Part shown: positions 36,101-47,309 of the stretch, piece after piece
How the letters are laid out: every line of letters begins with the position of its first letter
Position numbering within the stretch: the first letter of the stretch is position 1
From: Owenia fusiformis
Taxonomy: Eukaryota; Annelida; Polychaeta; Sabellida; Oweniidae
Direction: 5' to 3'
Assembly: GCA_903813345.2 (NCBI GenBank)
Contig: CAIIXF020000002.1
Coordinates: forward strand, 14,156,150 to 14,220,149
DNA: 64,000 nucleotides
The notes under the pieces: generated by a model
The model's database searches: none
Told to the model about the DNA's origin: nothing
What the model saw: the letters and a program-made list of their open reading frames with translations, nothing else
Made by a program: the position numbers and the translations under genes

Positions 36101-36915
36101 ATTACATAATTCCAATGCTCTTTATGAAATATACTCACATAATAATTATAATAGTAGAATTACACAAATATCATATCATAGTTACATAACTGCACGGTAC
36201 AAATTTTAGGAAGCTCTGCTGAAAAAGTGAAGATGAGGAAATAGAAATTGCCACATCCACCTGTAATTGTTACATAATTTATTATGCAATTAATTAACTT
36301 TTTGCACATATTTCATTTTAGGTATCTATAGTTACAACAAGCAGGCATTAACTTTGAAAAACAGTTATTTCATGTACAGGAACAACCTTCATATGATAGT
36401 GTTAGGTAAATAGTGCCACACCCTCTTCTCAAATAATTATGTAATTTCAATGCCTACTTAAAAAGATATTCAAATTGCAGAAATGTGCATCAAGCTAATA
36501 TTTCTGCATAAACATGCACACTTGGATATTCTATTCTTAATAGGAATAGTCACAAAAATATTAAGCTCAGCTGAAAAAGTGAAAATGAGTAAAAAGTAGC
36601 AAAATTGCCACATCCACCTGAAATTGTTACATAATATATCATTTAATTGCTTTGCATTGTGCTCATAAATCATTTCTAGCTATCTGTAGTTATTACTAGC
36701 ATGCTTACACTTTAAGATATCAGTCTATTGAGGTGAAAATACAACCTTTATATGTTAAGTAGAGTGCCACGCCCACCTCTGAAATGATTTCATAATTTCA
36801 ATGTCATTTTATAAAAAATGCTCAACCTGCACAATTTTGCATCTTCTTAATATTTTATGTAGACACAATAAGGTATCCAAAAATGCAAAGAAAAAAACTT
36901 TCTACTACAAAACGA
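33140..36915. mobile_element. 3.8-kb element: inverted arms of ~250-300-bp tandem units
   Basis: 33140-34330 is made of several diverged direct units (agcatgctagtaataact, ctataaatg, tgatatattacgtaacaat, tcattttcacttttttagc). About 36000-36915 is the inverted counterpart, e.g. agttattactagcatgctta at 36690-36710 against 33305-33325, ending in aaaaagaaaagttt-type sequence on both sides (near 33185 and 36895). The centre contains no recognised transposase. A SINE (34882-35216) sits in it. Confidence 0.65.
34882..35216 (-). mobile_element. tRNA-derived SINE, full-length
   Basis: On the minus strand it opens with a tRNA-like head: tagctcagcggtagcg (box A) and cagattcgatccccgg (box B), about 45 bases apart. 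A ~220-bp body (gaacacagggttccttcaag, gaccgtatatatacggg) and an acaatacaatacaat tail follow. The internal RNA polymerase III promoter appears intact. Two headless copies occur in this window (10861-11098, 45706-45888). LINE partner unknown. Confidence 0.88.
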
Positions 36916-37394
36916 CCCCTACTGTGTCTACCGCTAGACTACTTGGTAAAACCGCTCCCCAGGTTAATCCAGGATACGGGCCTGTATTCTTAGACGAGAT
37001 TGTTTAAAGAGACCGGGTCTCCTAAAAACACAATTAGAGTAACCCCCTGATTTTTCTCGTATTTGATGTAAAACAAGTTTGTTTATCAACAAGCCCGCTC
37101 AAATATGTTCCAGTCTGATTGGCTTTTTCCTTCAGATTATTTTGGCTTAGAGAAGCCATATTTATTACTTCTAAGAGGTTACAATATAGATAAATCACCA
37201 AAAAACATTGTGTTCTGATTTCAACTTATTGCGTTCAATTCTGACAGTTGGTTGTTCTTTTGGTTGTCCTGTTGATATCCTCAATATCGTGCTTATGATT
37301 TGGTCTCAAGATATTATCTAAGGTATAAATGATGTTTTATGAGCAATAATTCGAATATGACTGTATTCACGCCTTGTAAAAACTGTAAACAAAG

Positions 37395-37692
37395 TCAACA
37401 TTCCACCCGGGGTATATTCGCGAAGAATACCCCTGGTAATACGTGTAATGTGTGACGTCATAACGACGGGTCGTAGTAATGGCGGATCATGATGAATATT
37501 CGAAACATTTTGGTGAGTTTTCATGTTCGAATCGTAATATAGACTTCAGAGCAGGGGTAATATCGTCGAATACACCCCTTAGGGCTAGGCACAAAAGCTT
37601 TCGAATCCCTCACTCCCTTCGGTTGTTTGGGGTACAGAAAACGTTTGTGCCTAGCCCTGCGGGGTGTATTCGACAATATTACCCCTGCTTTT
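37395..37692. repeat. Palindromic element with GGGTGTATTCG arms
   Basis: gcaggggtaatatcgtcgaa (37550-37569) pairs with the complement ending at 37692, and gggctaggcacaaa pairs with tttgtgcctagccc. A related ggggtatattcgcgaagaat hairpin lies at 37400-37430. An ATG frame at 37479 (MADHDEYSKHFGEF) runs straight into the palindrome, so it is at most a transposon first exon. Confidence 0.65.
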
Positions 37693-38402
37693 CGGTCTAT
37701 ATTTCTTAAATCATTGAACCATTGACACCTAAAAATATGCAAAATACAGTCAGAAATGGTGAAATGTGAAGAAATGTATGTATTCTTAACAATTTTTTAA
37801 CTAAACTGTATTTTATTTAGAACTGAAACTTGTAGTACTTACTAGGATTTAAATCTAGTTATTATTATTATTTAGTGACTCCAGCATTCAAACTGATATA
37901 ATCACTATATGCTTTAAGACAAAAAACTATAAAGAATGTTATTATTGAATACTGAGAATACATTGTTTTTACATTACGGAGCTTTATTTCTACCTGAAAG
38001 TATTTTGGAACATATCTCTTGCTTAAATATTTTATGCAATGTTACTTTCCAAAACTTTCCAAGAACAATTAGTCCATCCTATACTTTCACATGTTATTCT
38101 CCATTTCGTTTTCAAAAATTGTGGGAGCTTTAAACTCTATAAGAGCTTAATACCAATTATACCATGCACCCTCTTTGGCCTCCGTCGCTTTTTTCTTAGG
38201 ATGGCCAGGCATATTTCAAATTGAATAGTAAAGTCAGTTAAAGTGATATATAGCTGTATATAACAAAGTATCTTTCACTTGATACTGTGATGTCAAGCTA
38301 AATAAGCATTCAAACAGTGTATGTTGTCCCAAGATACAATAAAGTACTGATTTCATTTATTTATCAATTCAGATGCCTTGGAATTAAAGTAAATACTTGG
38401 TA

Positions 38403-38887
38403 CAGTAAAACCTGTCTAATCCGAACGCCATTGGGACCGGATAAAAGCGTTCAGATTAGGGGGTGTTCACATTTCGAGGTTTTTGCATTCGCAATAATCC
38501 GGATTCTGAAGAAATGTGAACACATTCTCGGTAAATATTTATAGTTCTTTCGACCACATAGCTTTATGGCATTCCAGAACTTTGAAAATTTGATTCAAAT
38601 GAATCTAGTCATGCGGGAAAGCCCCATTATGAATGAGACCATTCAAGATTATTTCCCAAATCATGACAAAATTTGAGCAATTTTGTATAAAACATCAAAC
38701 ATTTTATGAAAAGTGTTCAGATTTGACAGGTGAATTTTTCAAGTATGACTGTTCACTGTTCAAATTGGGAGGTGTTCACATTTCAAGGTTTTTCAACATG
38801 GGAGTCAATGGGAGGAAAAAATGGGAAAAGTGTTCAGATTAGGAGGTGTTCGGATTAGCCAGGTGTTCAGATATACAGGTTCTACTG
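38403..38887. mobile_element. Pogo/Tigger-like MITE, TSD TA
   Basis: 485 bp. The left end cagtaaaacctgtctaatcc and the right end ggttctactg are inverted, flanked by TA on both sides (38401-38402, 38888-38889). Wording such as taatccgaac and ccattgggaccgg is characteristic of pogo-group MITEs. Several acttttc.cagatttga/ggtgttcag sub-repeats occur inside. No transposase. Confidence 0.8.
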
Positions 38888-39788
38888 TATATATTACCAA
38901 TATTATTTTTATTTACTATTGGTGGTACAATGACCAGGTTTGCTTTAATGTCTTTGGTCTAACGGTGCAGTTTGTAAAAAGAAAATCCAGAAAGTTGCAG
39001 TCTTAGATGAAAAACTGGTGAAAATCATACTTGCTACAGTTTCTCCCATTTTGAGAAGCCAATAGATCTGTAACTCCACTTACTATGACCTTAAGTCTTC
39101 TTATATGTATTATTGGTGGTACTAACTGGAGCCAGAATCAAAATTATGTCAAATAAAAGTAACATTTAAGAGATAAATTGTTCTGAATAGCGCATCTTTC
39201 ATATTTTTCGCGATATCTGACAGTTTTTTGTCCTTTTGGGTCTTTTTAAACGTACATGCAGAAGTGAATATTTGATCTAGAGCTCTGAAACTTCCAATAT
39301 CAGAACTTGGTAGCATTATGTCTTGGTATCTTATGTTTGGGGACCAAAAAAGTCACAGATGTTGAGAAAAATATTCATTAAGTAGCAGTTTCAGTTCAAA
39401 ATTAGTTAAAACTGCACTCACGACATCCTTGGTCCAAGGGTATTTCACTTCTTTCCATACCCTTGGTGCAGCCTTTACAATTGTTGGGATTGTGAAAACA
39501 AACTTTCAAATAGCCCTTAAATCACTAGCGAATCAGAACCATTGTTACAATCAAGTGTCAAAATAAACAAAGATTTTCTAAAGATGCTCACAGTGATAAA
39601 CAGGCATTACATGTTCACTAATGAGTTTATTGCTAATGAATTTATTTCTATTTTTGAACGTCGATAGATCGGTAAGTATTAGTATTAGGACCTTGAATCT
39701 GCTCATATTATCTAGTCTTTGTGGTACTTCCTTATTGCCAAGGTAATTTGGAAACACTGTGACTTACTTAATTACCTTTCATGTGTTA

Positions 39789-41312
39789 TGCCTAGGTCAC
39801 ATAGCCGCTGGGCGCCGGCCGATGAGTAGTCATCGGCCGATTTCTAAATCGACCGGGCGCCGATGACTTTTCACCGATGTCTTGATCTAATCGTGAGTAT
39901 GGTCACATTAGTACAGGCATCGTACGGCGCCCGCAATCAATTGAATCTGAAAGACATCGCACGGGTATCGCAAGGCTATCTGCCGATGGCCGTACGGCAC
40001 CCGCCAGGACATCGGTCGATCTACAGGCCTCTAGATTTATACTAAATTCTTGTATGACCCAGTATGACTGTTCCACATGGCGTGAATGCAAGATTCGAAA
40101 ACGAAATACTTCGATAGACAGGACTTCCAGGATAATAATGGTTTCATGCAATAAAAATCAGAAAAAGAAGATCCTCTTTTCGAGTAAATAGGTTCAATAT
40201 TTAGAAAAAAATGCTGACATGGGGTCCCTATTCATAATTTTTCAAATTGTTTGATTGATATTTTTACTATCATGGATAAGAAGACACATTGTTTTAATAA
40301 AGACACTGTATTTATGCCCAGAAAGTACTCATGGTGAAAGTTATGACCGTCTAAAATCACTTGCCATACTGCACGTGGTCTTTTCATCAAAGTGCACCCT
40401 TACCTTAATTCATTTTTAGATCTTTCATATAAACAAATACTATGTCTACCTGTCCATCCAATACTATTAGCAAAATTCCATATTTCTGCACCTTTCTTTT
40501 GACTGTTCTCGTAAAGAGAATTTGTTCAAAGAAATTGGCAATTTTTTCTTCTATTTCAAGTGGAATACCCTCTTCCCCGACACATCTAAATCTCCATCAT
40601 CCGCCAGCTCATCACTGGCATTGTTATTGTCTTTTTCCACCTGTCTTCCCAAGGCCTTCCTCATATATGACCCATTGGCCTTATCCCCTCTATCCTTAGC
40701 CTTTGGCATATTAACTGTAATTATTGAGACAGTGAACTTCGTATTAAAATTGTGACCCTTCAAAATACTGTACTCACAAAATCAGTCAGAAGATTTTTAA
40801 AATAAATGATTTGTAATGGTACATGCATGAGTGAATATACGTATAAAAATGTATCACTCTATTCAATGTGTATGACAGACATAAATGTGTGTCATTGTTT
40901 TACAGTAAGCCTAATCGTTTCATTTATGTTTTATAAAAAATCTCTGACAGTGTGTAGTAATTATAATTCCTTACCTCATTATTTTTAGAACCTTTATATC
41001 ACTTTATAAGTAATCATTATTAAGATTTATCAAACAAATCAGCACGCAAAATCCCAAGATGACCGTGCGATGCCACCGGGCGCGGTCGGGTAGGTACCGA
41101 TGAGTTTGGTTGAGAAAAAATCGCCAAGACATCGGCAACTTTTATCTCCGCGATAAAACTCTGCCGACGCCCGTACGATGTCTAAAAATCGGCCGATGAG
41201 TGGCGATCATCGCCCGGCGCCCGTACGATGCCCGGGCTCGCCGGCCGATTTTGAACAAAATACTCATCGGCCGGGCGCCGTAGTGAAAATCGGAGCCTAT
41301 ATGACCAAGGCA
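39789..41312. mobile_element. 1.5-kb Harbinger-like element, TSD TTA
   Basis: Ends tgcctaggtcacatag and ctatatgaccaaggca are inverted, flanked by TTA at 39786-39788 and 41313-41315. The next ~230 bp at each end are GC-rich (ggcgccggccgatgag, catcggccgggcgccg) in contrast to the A+T-rich interior. A minus-strand frame (40763-40551, including MPKAKDRGDKANGSYMRKAL) is short and of unknown family. The TSD length and TIR layout suggest PIF/Harbinger. Confidence 0.75.
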
Positions 41313-42549
41313 TTAGTGAACACTGAAAATGAAACAGCCTATTATATAGATTTCATTATGATACATTGTACAAAATTGAAAACGTATATATAAAATATGT
41401 AGAGTCCTATATTTTAGTAACAAATGAATTACATTGTCAAGTAACAAGTGGAGATGTTTTGAATGCATTGATTTGCTTTAAATTCTATCATTACAAGTTT
41501 TTAATTGTATGCTGCAAAATGATAACATTGACCACGCCCACTTTCCAGGGGTAGGGTACTATAAAGTCATATCAAAAATCATAAATAGTACATTATCATT
41601 ATTATAATTGTATTACAATATCAAACAAAGCTTGAATTAGTTTTTAGAAAACAATTTTGAGCTATTTAAACTGCCATCTTTTGCTGGAAGCTACAAATAT
41701 AAAATAGGTGAGACTTAAAAATTACTAAAATTGCATATTTTTTCCTATTAATTGCAATATTTCTGAGACTAATACAGATATCGGCCTATAACTTTAGGAT
41801 ATTATTCACCTTTGGACAGGTAATGTGTGCTGTAGAAAGCAGAACAATAGCAACTATACCCTTTATGTTATGAAATGGTCTTATAGTACCCCCTGAAATT
41901 GCAGGAATTGAAGTCCAATTCGGCCGTGAAAATTGTTTTTACCACTTTAAAACCCATCACCTTATATTTTCATACACCTACTAGGTTACTCTAACATACT
42001 GTATTGCAAAAAGTTACTTCTTGCAAACTTCCGGCAAAAGTGTGCCAGCATCTGATACAAAATGGAATTACGTAGTAGGCAAATATTCCAAATTCACAGC
42101 CACCATATTTTCTGATTCATCGCGGCATTCTCAACCCCGCTGTACAGCCTAAGTTTTACCTGTTATTTGTCCTCAGAATATCAAAGTGTGGTAATATAAC
42201 TTGAGCCCGGATTAACCCCGCGTTGTGAGATATATCCCCAATGTTAAAACTCCACTTGATTCGATACTCCGCTGGTCCCCCTTCGCTTTCCGTAAAAACA
42301 ATAAGAATGATTTAGTGTTGTGTATGGTATATCTGGTATATTAAGAAGTTGTACAGGATTGCCATCAATCAATAGACAAGATGCAAGTTGAAATAATTTA
42401 GTCAAAGTGATATCATATTTGAAATCTACATGGAAAATTAAATCTAAATATGTGGTTTTTAATAATTGTTTATCAATATTGAATTTTTGGGGGGAAATGT
42501 GGCTTCTAGTGAATATGTGTGTTATAACCCATTTTATGAAAAATTGCAG

Positions 42550-42673
42550 ATCAACTTCGGGAAATCAAGAAGTCTTCCATAGCTAAGACGATCTGTAATA
42601 ATGGTGATTCCATCAAATACATCCAAAAGCGATATCTCTTACTTCCACGGAGTGAAATACCACAGTCAGCTAA
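42550..42673 (+). CDS. Haem peroxidase exon i (QLREIKK...ICNN)
   Basis: This short exon lies alone between two long introns (11.4 and 19.2 kb). Acceptor attgcag ends at 42549, donor gtaagt starts at 42674. It begins with AT, which completes the split Asp374 codon, and ends with AA, which exon j completes as Lys415. Its length is 3n+1, which the flanking exons require: joining h directly to j gives an early stop. It encodes DQLREIKKSSIAKTICNN and then the block leading to LLPRSE, matching the family's QLxEIRKxxLAxxICDN segment. Asn replaces the usual Asp in ICDN. No long open frame marks it; phase and motif identify it. Confidence 0.9.
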
Positions 42674-42699
42674 GTAAGTATTTCAAGCACCACTGTCAG

Positions 42700-42900
42700 C
42701 TAATAAGTGTTTCAAATATCACAAAATTAAATGTTGGGCCTCTCGGGTCAAATTTGTTTGTGTCGCGGTCATGGATGCTATCATTGGTTGTAAAGTAAGA
42801 AGAATAAAATCCATTCACCAGGTCATTATTTCCATTTACACATTTGAAAACAAATAAAGTAATTCTCAACTTAACAATTAAATGACTATTTAGCAATATG
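42700..42900 (-). mobile_element. LINE C-terminal fragment
   Basis: The minus-strand frame has LFVFKCVNGNNDLVNGFYSS, then SIHDRDTNKF and RGPTF. This resembles the end of CR1/L2/jockey-type ORF2 (F-K-x-V-N-G-L-x-P, H-x-y-n-T-R, R-G-P-x-x-W-N). It lies just downstream of peroxidase exon i. Short and decayed. Confidence 0.5.
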
Positions 42901-43792
42901 TGTTCAATAGATCAATAGGTGCACCAAGGGAATTGATTTTTCAGTTTGCTCTACAATATTATTATCCATGATGATTTTATTTAAGATGACATCATTATGT
43001 TTAAGAAACGATTCTAGACATTAGGCATGTTTTAGATGGAATTCTACATTAGAGTAAAATAAAAAGATCCTACGTGAGTAGGTAAATACATGTAGGTGTG
43101 GCAAAAGAGGTCAAAGGTCAAATATTTGGCCTGATGAATTCCACTTACACCTTGATAGTGAATCACCTATACCATTTGTTTAGATTGTGTGTGCTCCTTT
43201 GGAATCATTTATTACACTGTGGCTAGTCGATCTATGTGGATGCAGTCAGGCACATGTAATGTTTCGTGAGTGCCCGCCTCTGTACTTTTCAATGGAAGAT
43301 TTTTGCACTTCTATTTAAATTATCTATATTTACTCATCCGTGTATATCATACTTCATTGATTTACAAAACCAAAGCTGCGCTATGAACACACATTCTCTG
43401 ATATTTTTACGGAGAATAGATAACTCAAACTAGTTCACTCGACCAGTTTTATCATCTCGCTCATAGCTGTGAGAAGGTATGTATAATTTGCCATAGGTTT
43501 ACCTTATATTGGGGAATAAAAAATTCAAGTAATATGATTATTTTACGAACACAAATATGTCTGTGTGAAGTAAAATACAAATACAATGCGTTTTATAATA
43601 TTTTTGGGGTTATGGTATGAAATAGCCGCTTTAAAAAAGCAATTTAATTATGATGTATCATGTGGATTAGTAGACGTTCTTAATGGATTCAATGAACAGA
43701 CTGGCTAGGTTTTAATTGAATCATTTTGAATGTGTGTATTTTTAATATTTTAATCCACAGTGTCCAAAAACAATAATAATGCTATATTGGTA

Positions 43793-44230
43793 ATTACCCA
43801 AATGCGAGTAGGTAGTTACCAGTTTCACCACCAGGTGGCTGATTCGGGTCAATTAACATTTCAGGTATATAAGAAAGTTCCCTTAAACTTGAATATTATC
43901 AATTTAAGTGGCTCAATTTTCATATAACCCTTTTGTGTCTAATACTTATACTAATGAAAATATGTCCAGTAAAGCAAAATATCATCTGTCCACTAAAAGA
44001 AAAGATATTTCATTTTTTGTGATTTTATAGCATGGGGTCTATGGGGAATCTCCCCGAGCTAGAAGTCACATTTTCGAAGAAAAGTAATTTTTCAAAGTTG
44101 ATAAACACTTTTTAAAACCACATTTCTAGATGTAATTTTACATGTAGATTTCAAATATGATATTACTTTGACTGAATTTTGAATTTTTAATGACGTAAAT
44201 CAAGATTATTTCTACTCGCATCTGGGTTAT
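43793..44230. mobile_element. 438-bp MITE, copy 1
   Basis: TIR-like ends attacccaaatgcgagtag and ctactcgcatctgggttat. It is nearly identical to 53228-53669 in the same orientation (shared gaatctccccgagctagaag). It lies 12 bp beyond the splice donor of the exon-like frame described next. No clear target duplication here. Confidence 0.85.
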
Positions 44231-44248
44231 TGGAAAGATTCCACTTAC

Positions 44249-45058
44249 CACTATTTCAAAAAAATTGTAAATAGATAATATTATTCTTGAATTTGGGTCA
44301 TTTGTTTCAAGGAATCTGTAGGCTCGTTCAGCTGAGCTGACAAAATCATCAAGATTTACGGATGGTCCATCTGTTGGCTGCTCATTGTCACTTTCAAGGA
44401 ATGTTAATAGCTCTGAAACTTGTAGCCTTGCCCAAGCCGGTATTTATTTACTTATCTGATCTTGAATTATTACCATCTTGTACAATCCAATGCATCATCG
44501 CTGATATTATGCTAAGTTATTCAGCGGTTCTGAGATTCCCATAATAACTACGCTACCTAAGGGTATCGCGAAACCTTATTGATTGACAAGATCGCATGGA
44601 CACGACGTGTGACTTCAGGCTGATTGACCAATCAAAACGTTATCTGATATGATCGAGTGTTTCTTGAGAGTTACAATATATTATGTTATTAGATGTACAT
44701 TGGAATGTAAGCAGTCATTAATACTCGTATAAATGAAATCATGCAATTCAATGTTGATTCAAAATCAAAACTGAATTCGTGATGGAAATGCACGAAGACC
44801 TAGTCCGGCAATGTAGGGCCGTCGTTGATTGGTCAAATTTTACCGACAAAAACATTGGGTCGGTAAAGCATGTGGCTTTCACTTGGGTACAAGGCGGTCA
44901 TAATAGAAATCAAGATAAGTAAAAGAGACCGACTTGGGCAAGGCTATGAAACTTGATTTGTGGGTATTCCAGTGGGTTGATGGGTCTTTGGCTCTGAATT
45001 CACTTCATTCGCGTACCTAATTTCAACATTTTCATTGTCATCATTACATGTTATGGAC
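44249..45058 (-). pseudogene. Exon-like frame of unknown family, split by a TIR insertion
   Basis: Minus strand. From about 45058 (after aaaacag) a frame reads DDNENVEIRYANEVNSEP, then a Thr/Pro linker to TNQVSE; after removal of the 524-bp element and one 9-bp target copy it continues in frame as LLTFLESDNEQPTDGPSVNL and AERAYRFLETNDPNSRI, ending at a consensus donor gtaagt (44248). An open frame crossing a datable insertion plus a good donor is unlikely by chance. I recognise no family. It could be an exon of the surrounding transposon or a captured host exon. Confidence 0.5.
44423..44946. mobile_element. 524-bp TIR element with perfect 9-bp TSD
   Basis: TIRs tagccttgcccaagccggt and complement (ccgacttgggcaaggcta). 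The 9-bp direct repeat TGAAACTTG flanks it at 44414-44422 and 44947-44955. A 9-bp duplication is typical of Mutator-like elements (8-11 bp). Non-autonomous; A+T-rich interior with no recognised coding. Confidence 0.82.
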
Positions 45059-45138
45059 CTGTTTTCAAATTAATAGTATTAGGGATAAAACCAAAAGTTT
45101 TTTTTCATCTGTAATGGCATTTTCCAGTTGATTGGTTT

Positions 45139-45240
45139 ATACGAGGGGTGATCCAAAAGTCTTGGACGCCCTGCTCTAATTTTGTTGGTTTTTGATAAAA
45201 TTACTTTAAACTTTCCAATAATAAAGACCAACAACCTAAC
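45139..45240 (+). mobile_element. Mariner-type terminus, solitary
   Basis: tacgaggggtgatccaaaag followed by tcttggacgccc is a mariner-type left end, similar to the ends at 51372 and 26554. No partner end identified; probably truncated. Confidence 0.6.
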
Positions 45241-45705
45241 TACTTTGTGGATTAATTTCATGGTGAAATAGTATATTCTATGTAGTTTTCTCTATAGTGA
45301 CCCTACAACCCGGAACGGTATTCGCACATGGCAACTTTCAGCATTAAATGTTGCCGCTATTTGACTTGTTTTGCAAGTCTTGACCACTATATTTCCTTAA
45401 ATTTTGAATGTTAAACCATGTTAGTTTTCTTCCTTTGTTATTAGGCAACCAATTAATTGTGTTATAATCATTATGTCACATATGGCAATGCCTGTATACA
45501 CAGTGTATGTCAAGTTCTAAGAAAATGACATCAGACGATCAACCCTCATTCTGGTGTAATTTCTGCTCTAAGATGGCTGCTGAAATGTCTTATTTTTGCA
45601 ATGGTCTCATTACCTATAATGTACGCGACTACCCACGATACATTGCATATAAATGACTGCATCCACATAGATCGACTAGCCACAGTGTATTATAGCATTG
45701 ATAAG

Positions 45706-45888
45706 TGTACTTACTTGTATGACTATGTGTATGAGTGCACATAAAAGAACACAGCGCTCTTCCAAGGAGGGGTTCTTATGGATAGGTTCTTGAGTCTGCC
45801 TTCTAATTATGACCATATATATTTATATAGGAGAAGTATTGTTCACCTTCATCGCCGGTTAACAAAATACAATACAATATACAATTAT
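45706..45888 (+). mobile_element. tRNA-derived SINE, truncated copy
   Basis: Third copy of the SINE body (aaaagaacacagcgctcttc, caaggaggggttctt), ending caatacaatatacaat. More diverged than the copy at 10861. It lies about 15 bp outside the 2.5-kb transposon. Confidence 0.75.
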
Positions 45889-45890
45889 TG

Positions 45891-46015
45891 ACCTCTCCAG
45901 AGGTTTACTGTCAAAATTATATCTCGAGACTGTAAACCGAGACCGTAGGTCGAGGTTTACAGTCGAGGGATATAATTTTGACAGTAAACCGAATGGAGAG
46001 GTCTATAATTGTTTT
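45891..46015. repeat. 125-bp palindrome
   Basis: gacctctccagaggtttact... pairs with ...ggagaggtc, and tgtcaaaattatatctcgag pairs with ctcgagggatataattttgaca. It could form a near-complete hairpin. It borders the Crypton-like frame. Confidence 0.85.
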
Positions 46016-46307
46016 GTTAGTCCGAAGAATATCTTAGATTTTTCTGACTCTTGAAGTTGACTTGAAGTTGGATCCAGACCCTCGAGACGTTCATGTTGTA
46101 TTTCAGTATATCGGCAGTAAGTTCACTCAATGGAGTCAAATTACTCTCCTGGGCGAAGTCCACTAAAAGCTTTGTACAAAGTTTTAGATTTTTCTTCGTA
46201 TTTTGACTGTCTTTACACTCTAAGAGACTAATAATATCCTCATCTTCAACATTTTTGAAACGGCTAGTGCTAGCGGCGGCCATTTTATCGTCTGATAATG
46301 ACGTCAT
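46016..46307 (-). mobile_element. Crypton-like (tyrosine recombinase) N-terminal exon
   Basis: The minus-strand frame starts MTSLSDDKMAAASTSRFKNV and continues EDEDIISLLECKDSQNTKKN with a following helix (LLVDFAQESNL). The order R-F-x-x-x-s-e-e-[I/D]-x-x-L then S-x-N-T-K-K is the N-terminal core-binding-like domain seen in Crypton-type and DUF3504 proteins. The catalytic R..H-x-x-R..Y part is not present, so this is a first exon or fragment. Upstream on the same strand a CCAAT-type box (attggtcaac, 46382-46391) could belong to its promoter. Family call moderately supported. Confidence 0.5.
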
Positions 46308-46774
46308 TTTAGTGGAATGCTGGGAATATTATTCACCGGCAATGCATTGCGCGGTGTACAGTTAAAATTGTTCACCGCTCGTTGACCAATCAAAATCGAG
46401 TATTTCAACTGAGGTACTAACAATCCAAATTATGGTCCCTCTCCAAGGTCTCGTATTTATGGCCATTTTACAGAACATACTCAAAACGTCAAAACATGCA
46501 AATTCGCCCGATATGAGCCCCCAGACTTTTATCTTTTAGGCTATATCGAAGATAATAGAGAGGATATAAGATTTCACCTTTTGGACGACGAAAACCTGAA
46601 CATGAAGTGCGATGTGCGGGCAACAAATTATGTTGTCAAGTTTGAATTGTTTTATAATCACGTCGACGAGTAAATTCAATGGAAATCCAATAGGGTCAGT
46701 TGGGTTTCCATCTTGTGTTGAACCTGTATCACGATAAATTGTGAGTGAGGTTTAGGTAACATAACTTTGAAGTA

Positions 46775-46850
46775 CGCTCTCCTCCAATTGAACTACGTGT
46801 TAAAGCCTCTTTACGTTTGGATTTTTATTTACTTAACCGGCGATGAAATA
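46775..46850. repeat. Solitary terminus of the MITE family at 20852-21443
   Basis: caattgaactacgtgttaaa and cttaaccggcgatgaaataa match that element's terminal ~90 bases. Confidence 0.65.
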
Positions 46851-47242
46851 ACTTATATTATTATATCACTGTCATATTCCTCACTCTTTCATTGGTACAT
46901 ATCCTACAAGTGACTAAAAAATAACTCGTCGCTTATTTTGCTGCTCAAAAGGAACATTTAGAGAAACCGCGTACGCATAAGGGTTTACGTTTTGGTTGCC
47001 CGTGCATCTATTCCTATCTAATGTCTACACTAACAACTCTAGAAGTATCAGAGATTTGAAAATAGAGATTAGAATGAAGATGACAGCCATTACACATGCT
47101 ATCTATGAATAGAGAGGTTAAGCAACACGTTCAAATGCAAACCGTGAACCTGAACGAGTACGTTAACGCTCAAGTACACGTCTGAAACCATGCCAGTGGA
47201 CGTAGAGCTGTATTTATATGGTGACTGTCGACTGTCATAGTA

Positions 47243-47300
47243 TATACCAGTGGATGGGGAATTTAATTATCTTTAATTTGGTATATCATAAGTTCAAAGA
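47243..47300. repeat. Inverted copy of 53985-54050
   Basis: ccagtggatggggaatttaa to atcataagttcaa is the reverse complement of the stretch just beyond the Tc1 relic's right end, so this is another copy of that repeat. Confidence 0.65.
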
Positions 47301-47309
47301 ATCTGTTAG

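Larger units (their letters stand above)
43213..45689. mobile_element. 2.5-kb DNA transposon with perfect 36-bp TIRs
   Basis: 43213-43248 (tacactgtggctagtcgatc...) and 45654-45689 are exact reverse complements over all 36 bases, flanked by TTAT on each side (43209-43212, 45690-45693). The interior contains an exon-like minus-strand frame (44249-45058), a MITE (43793-44230), a nested TIR element (44423-44946) and a mariner-type end (45139-45180). No known transposase motif was found. The superfamily is undetermined. Confidence 0.8.
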
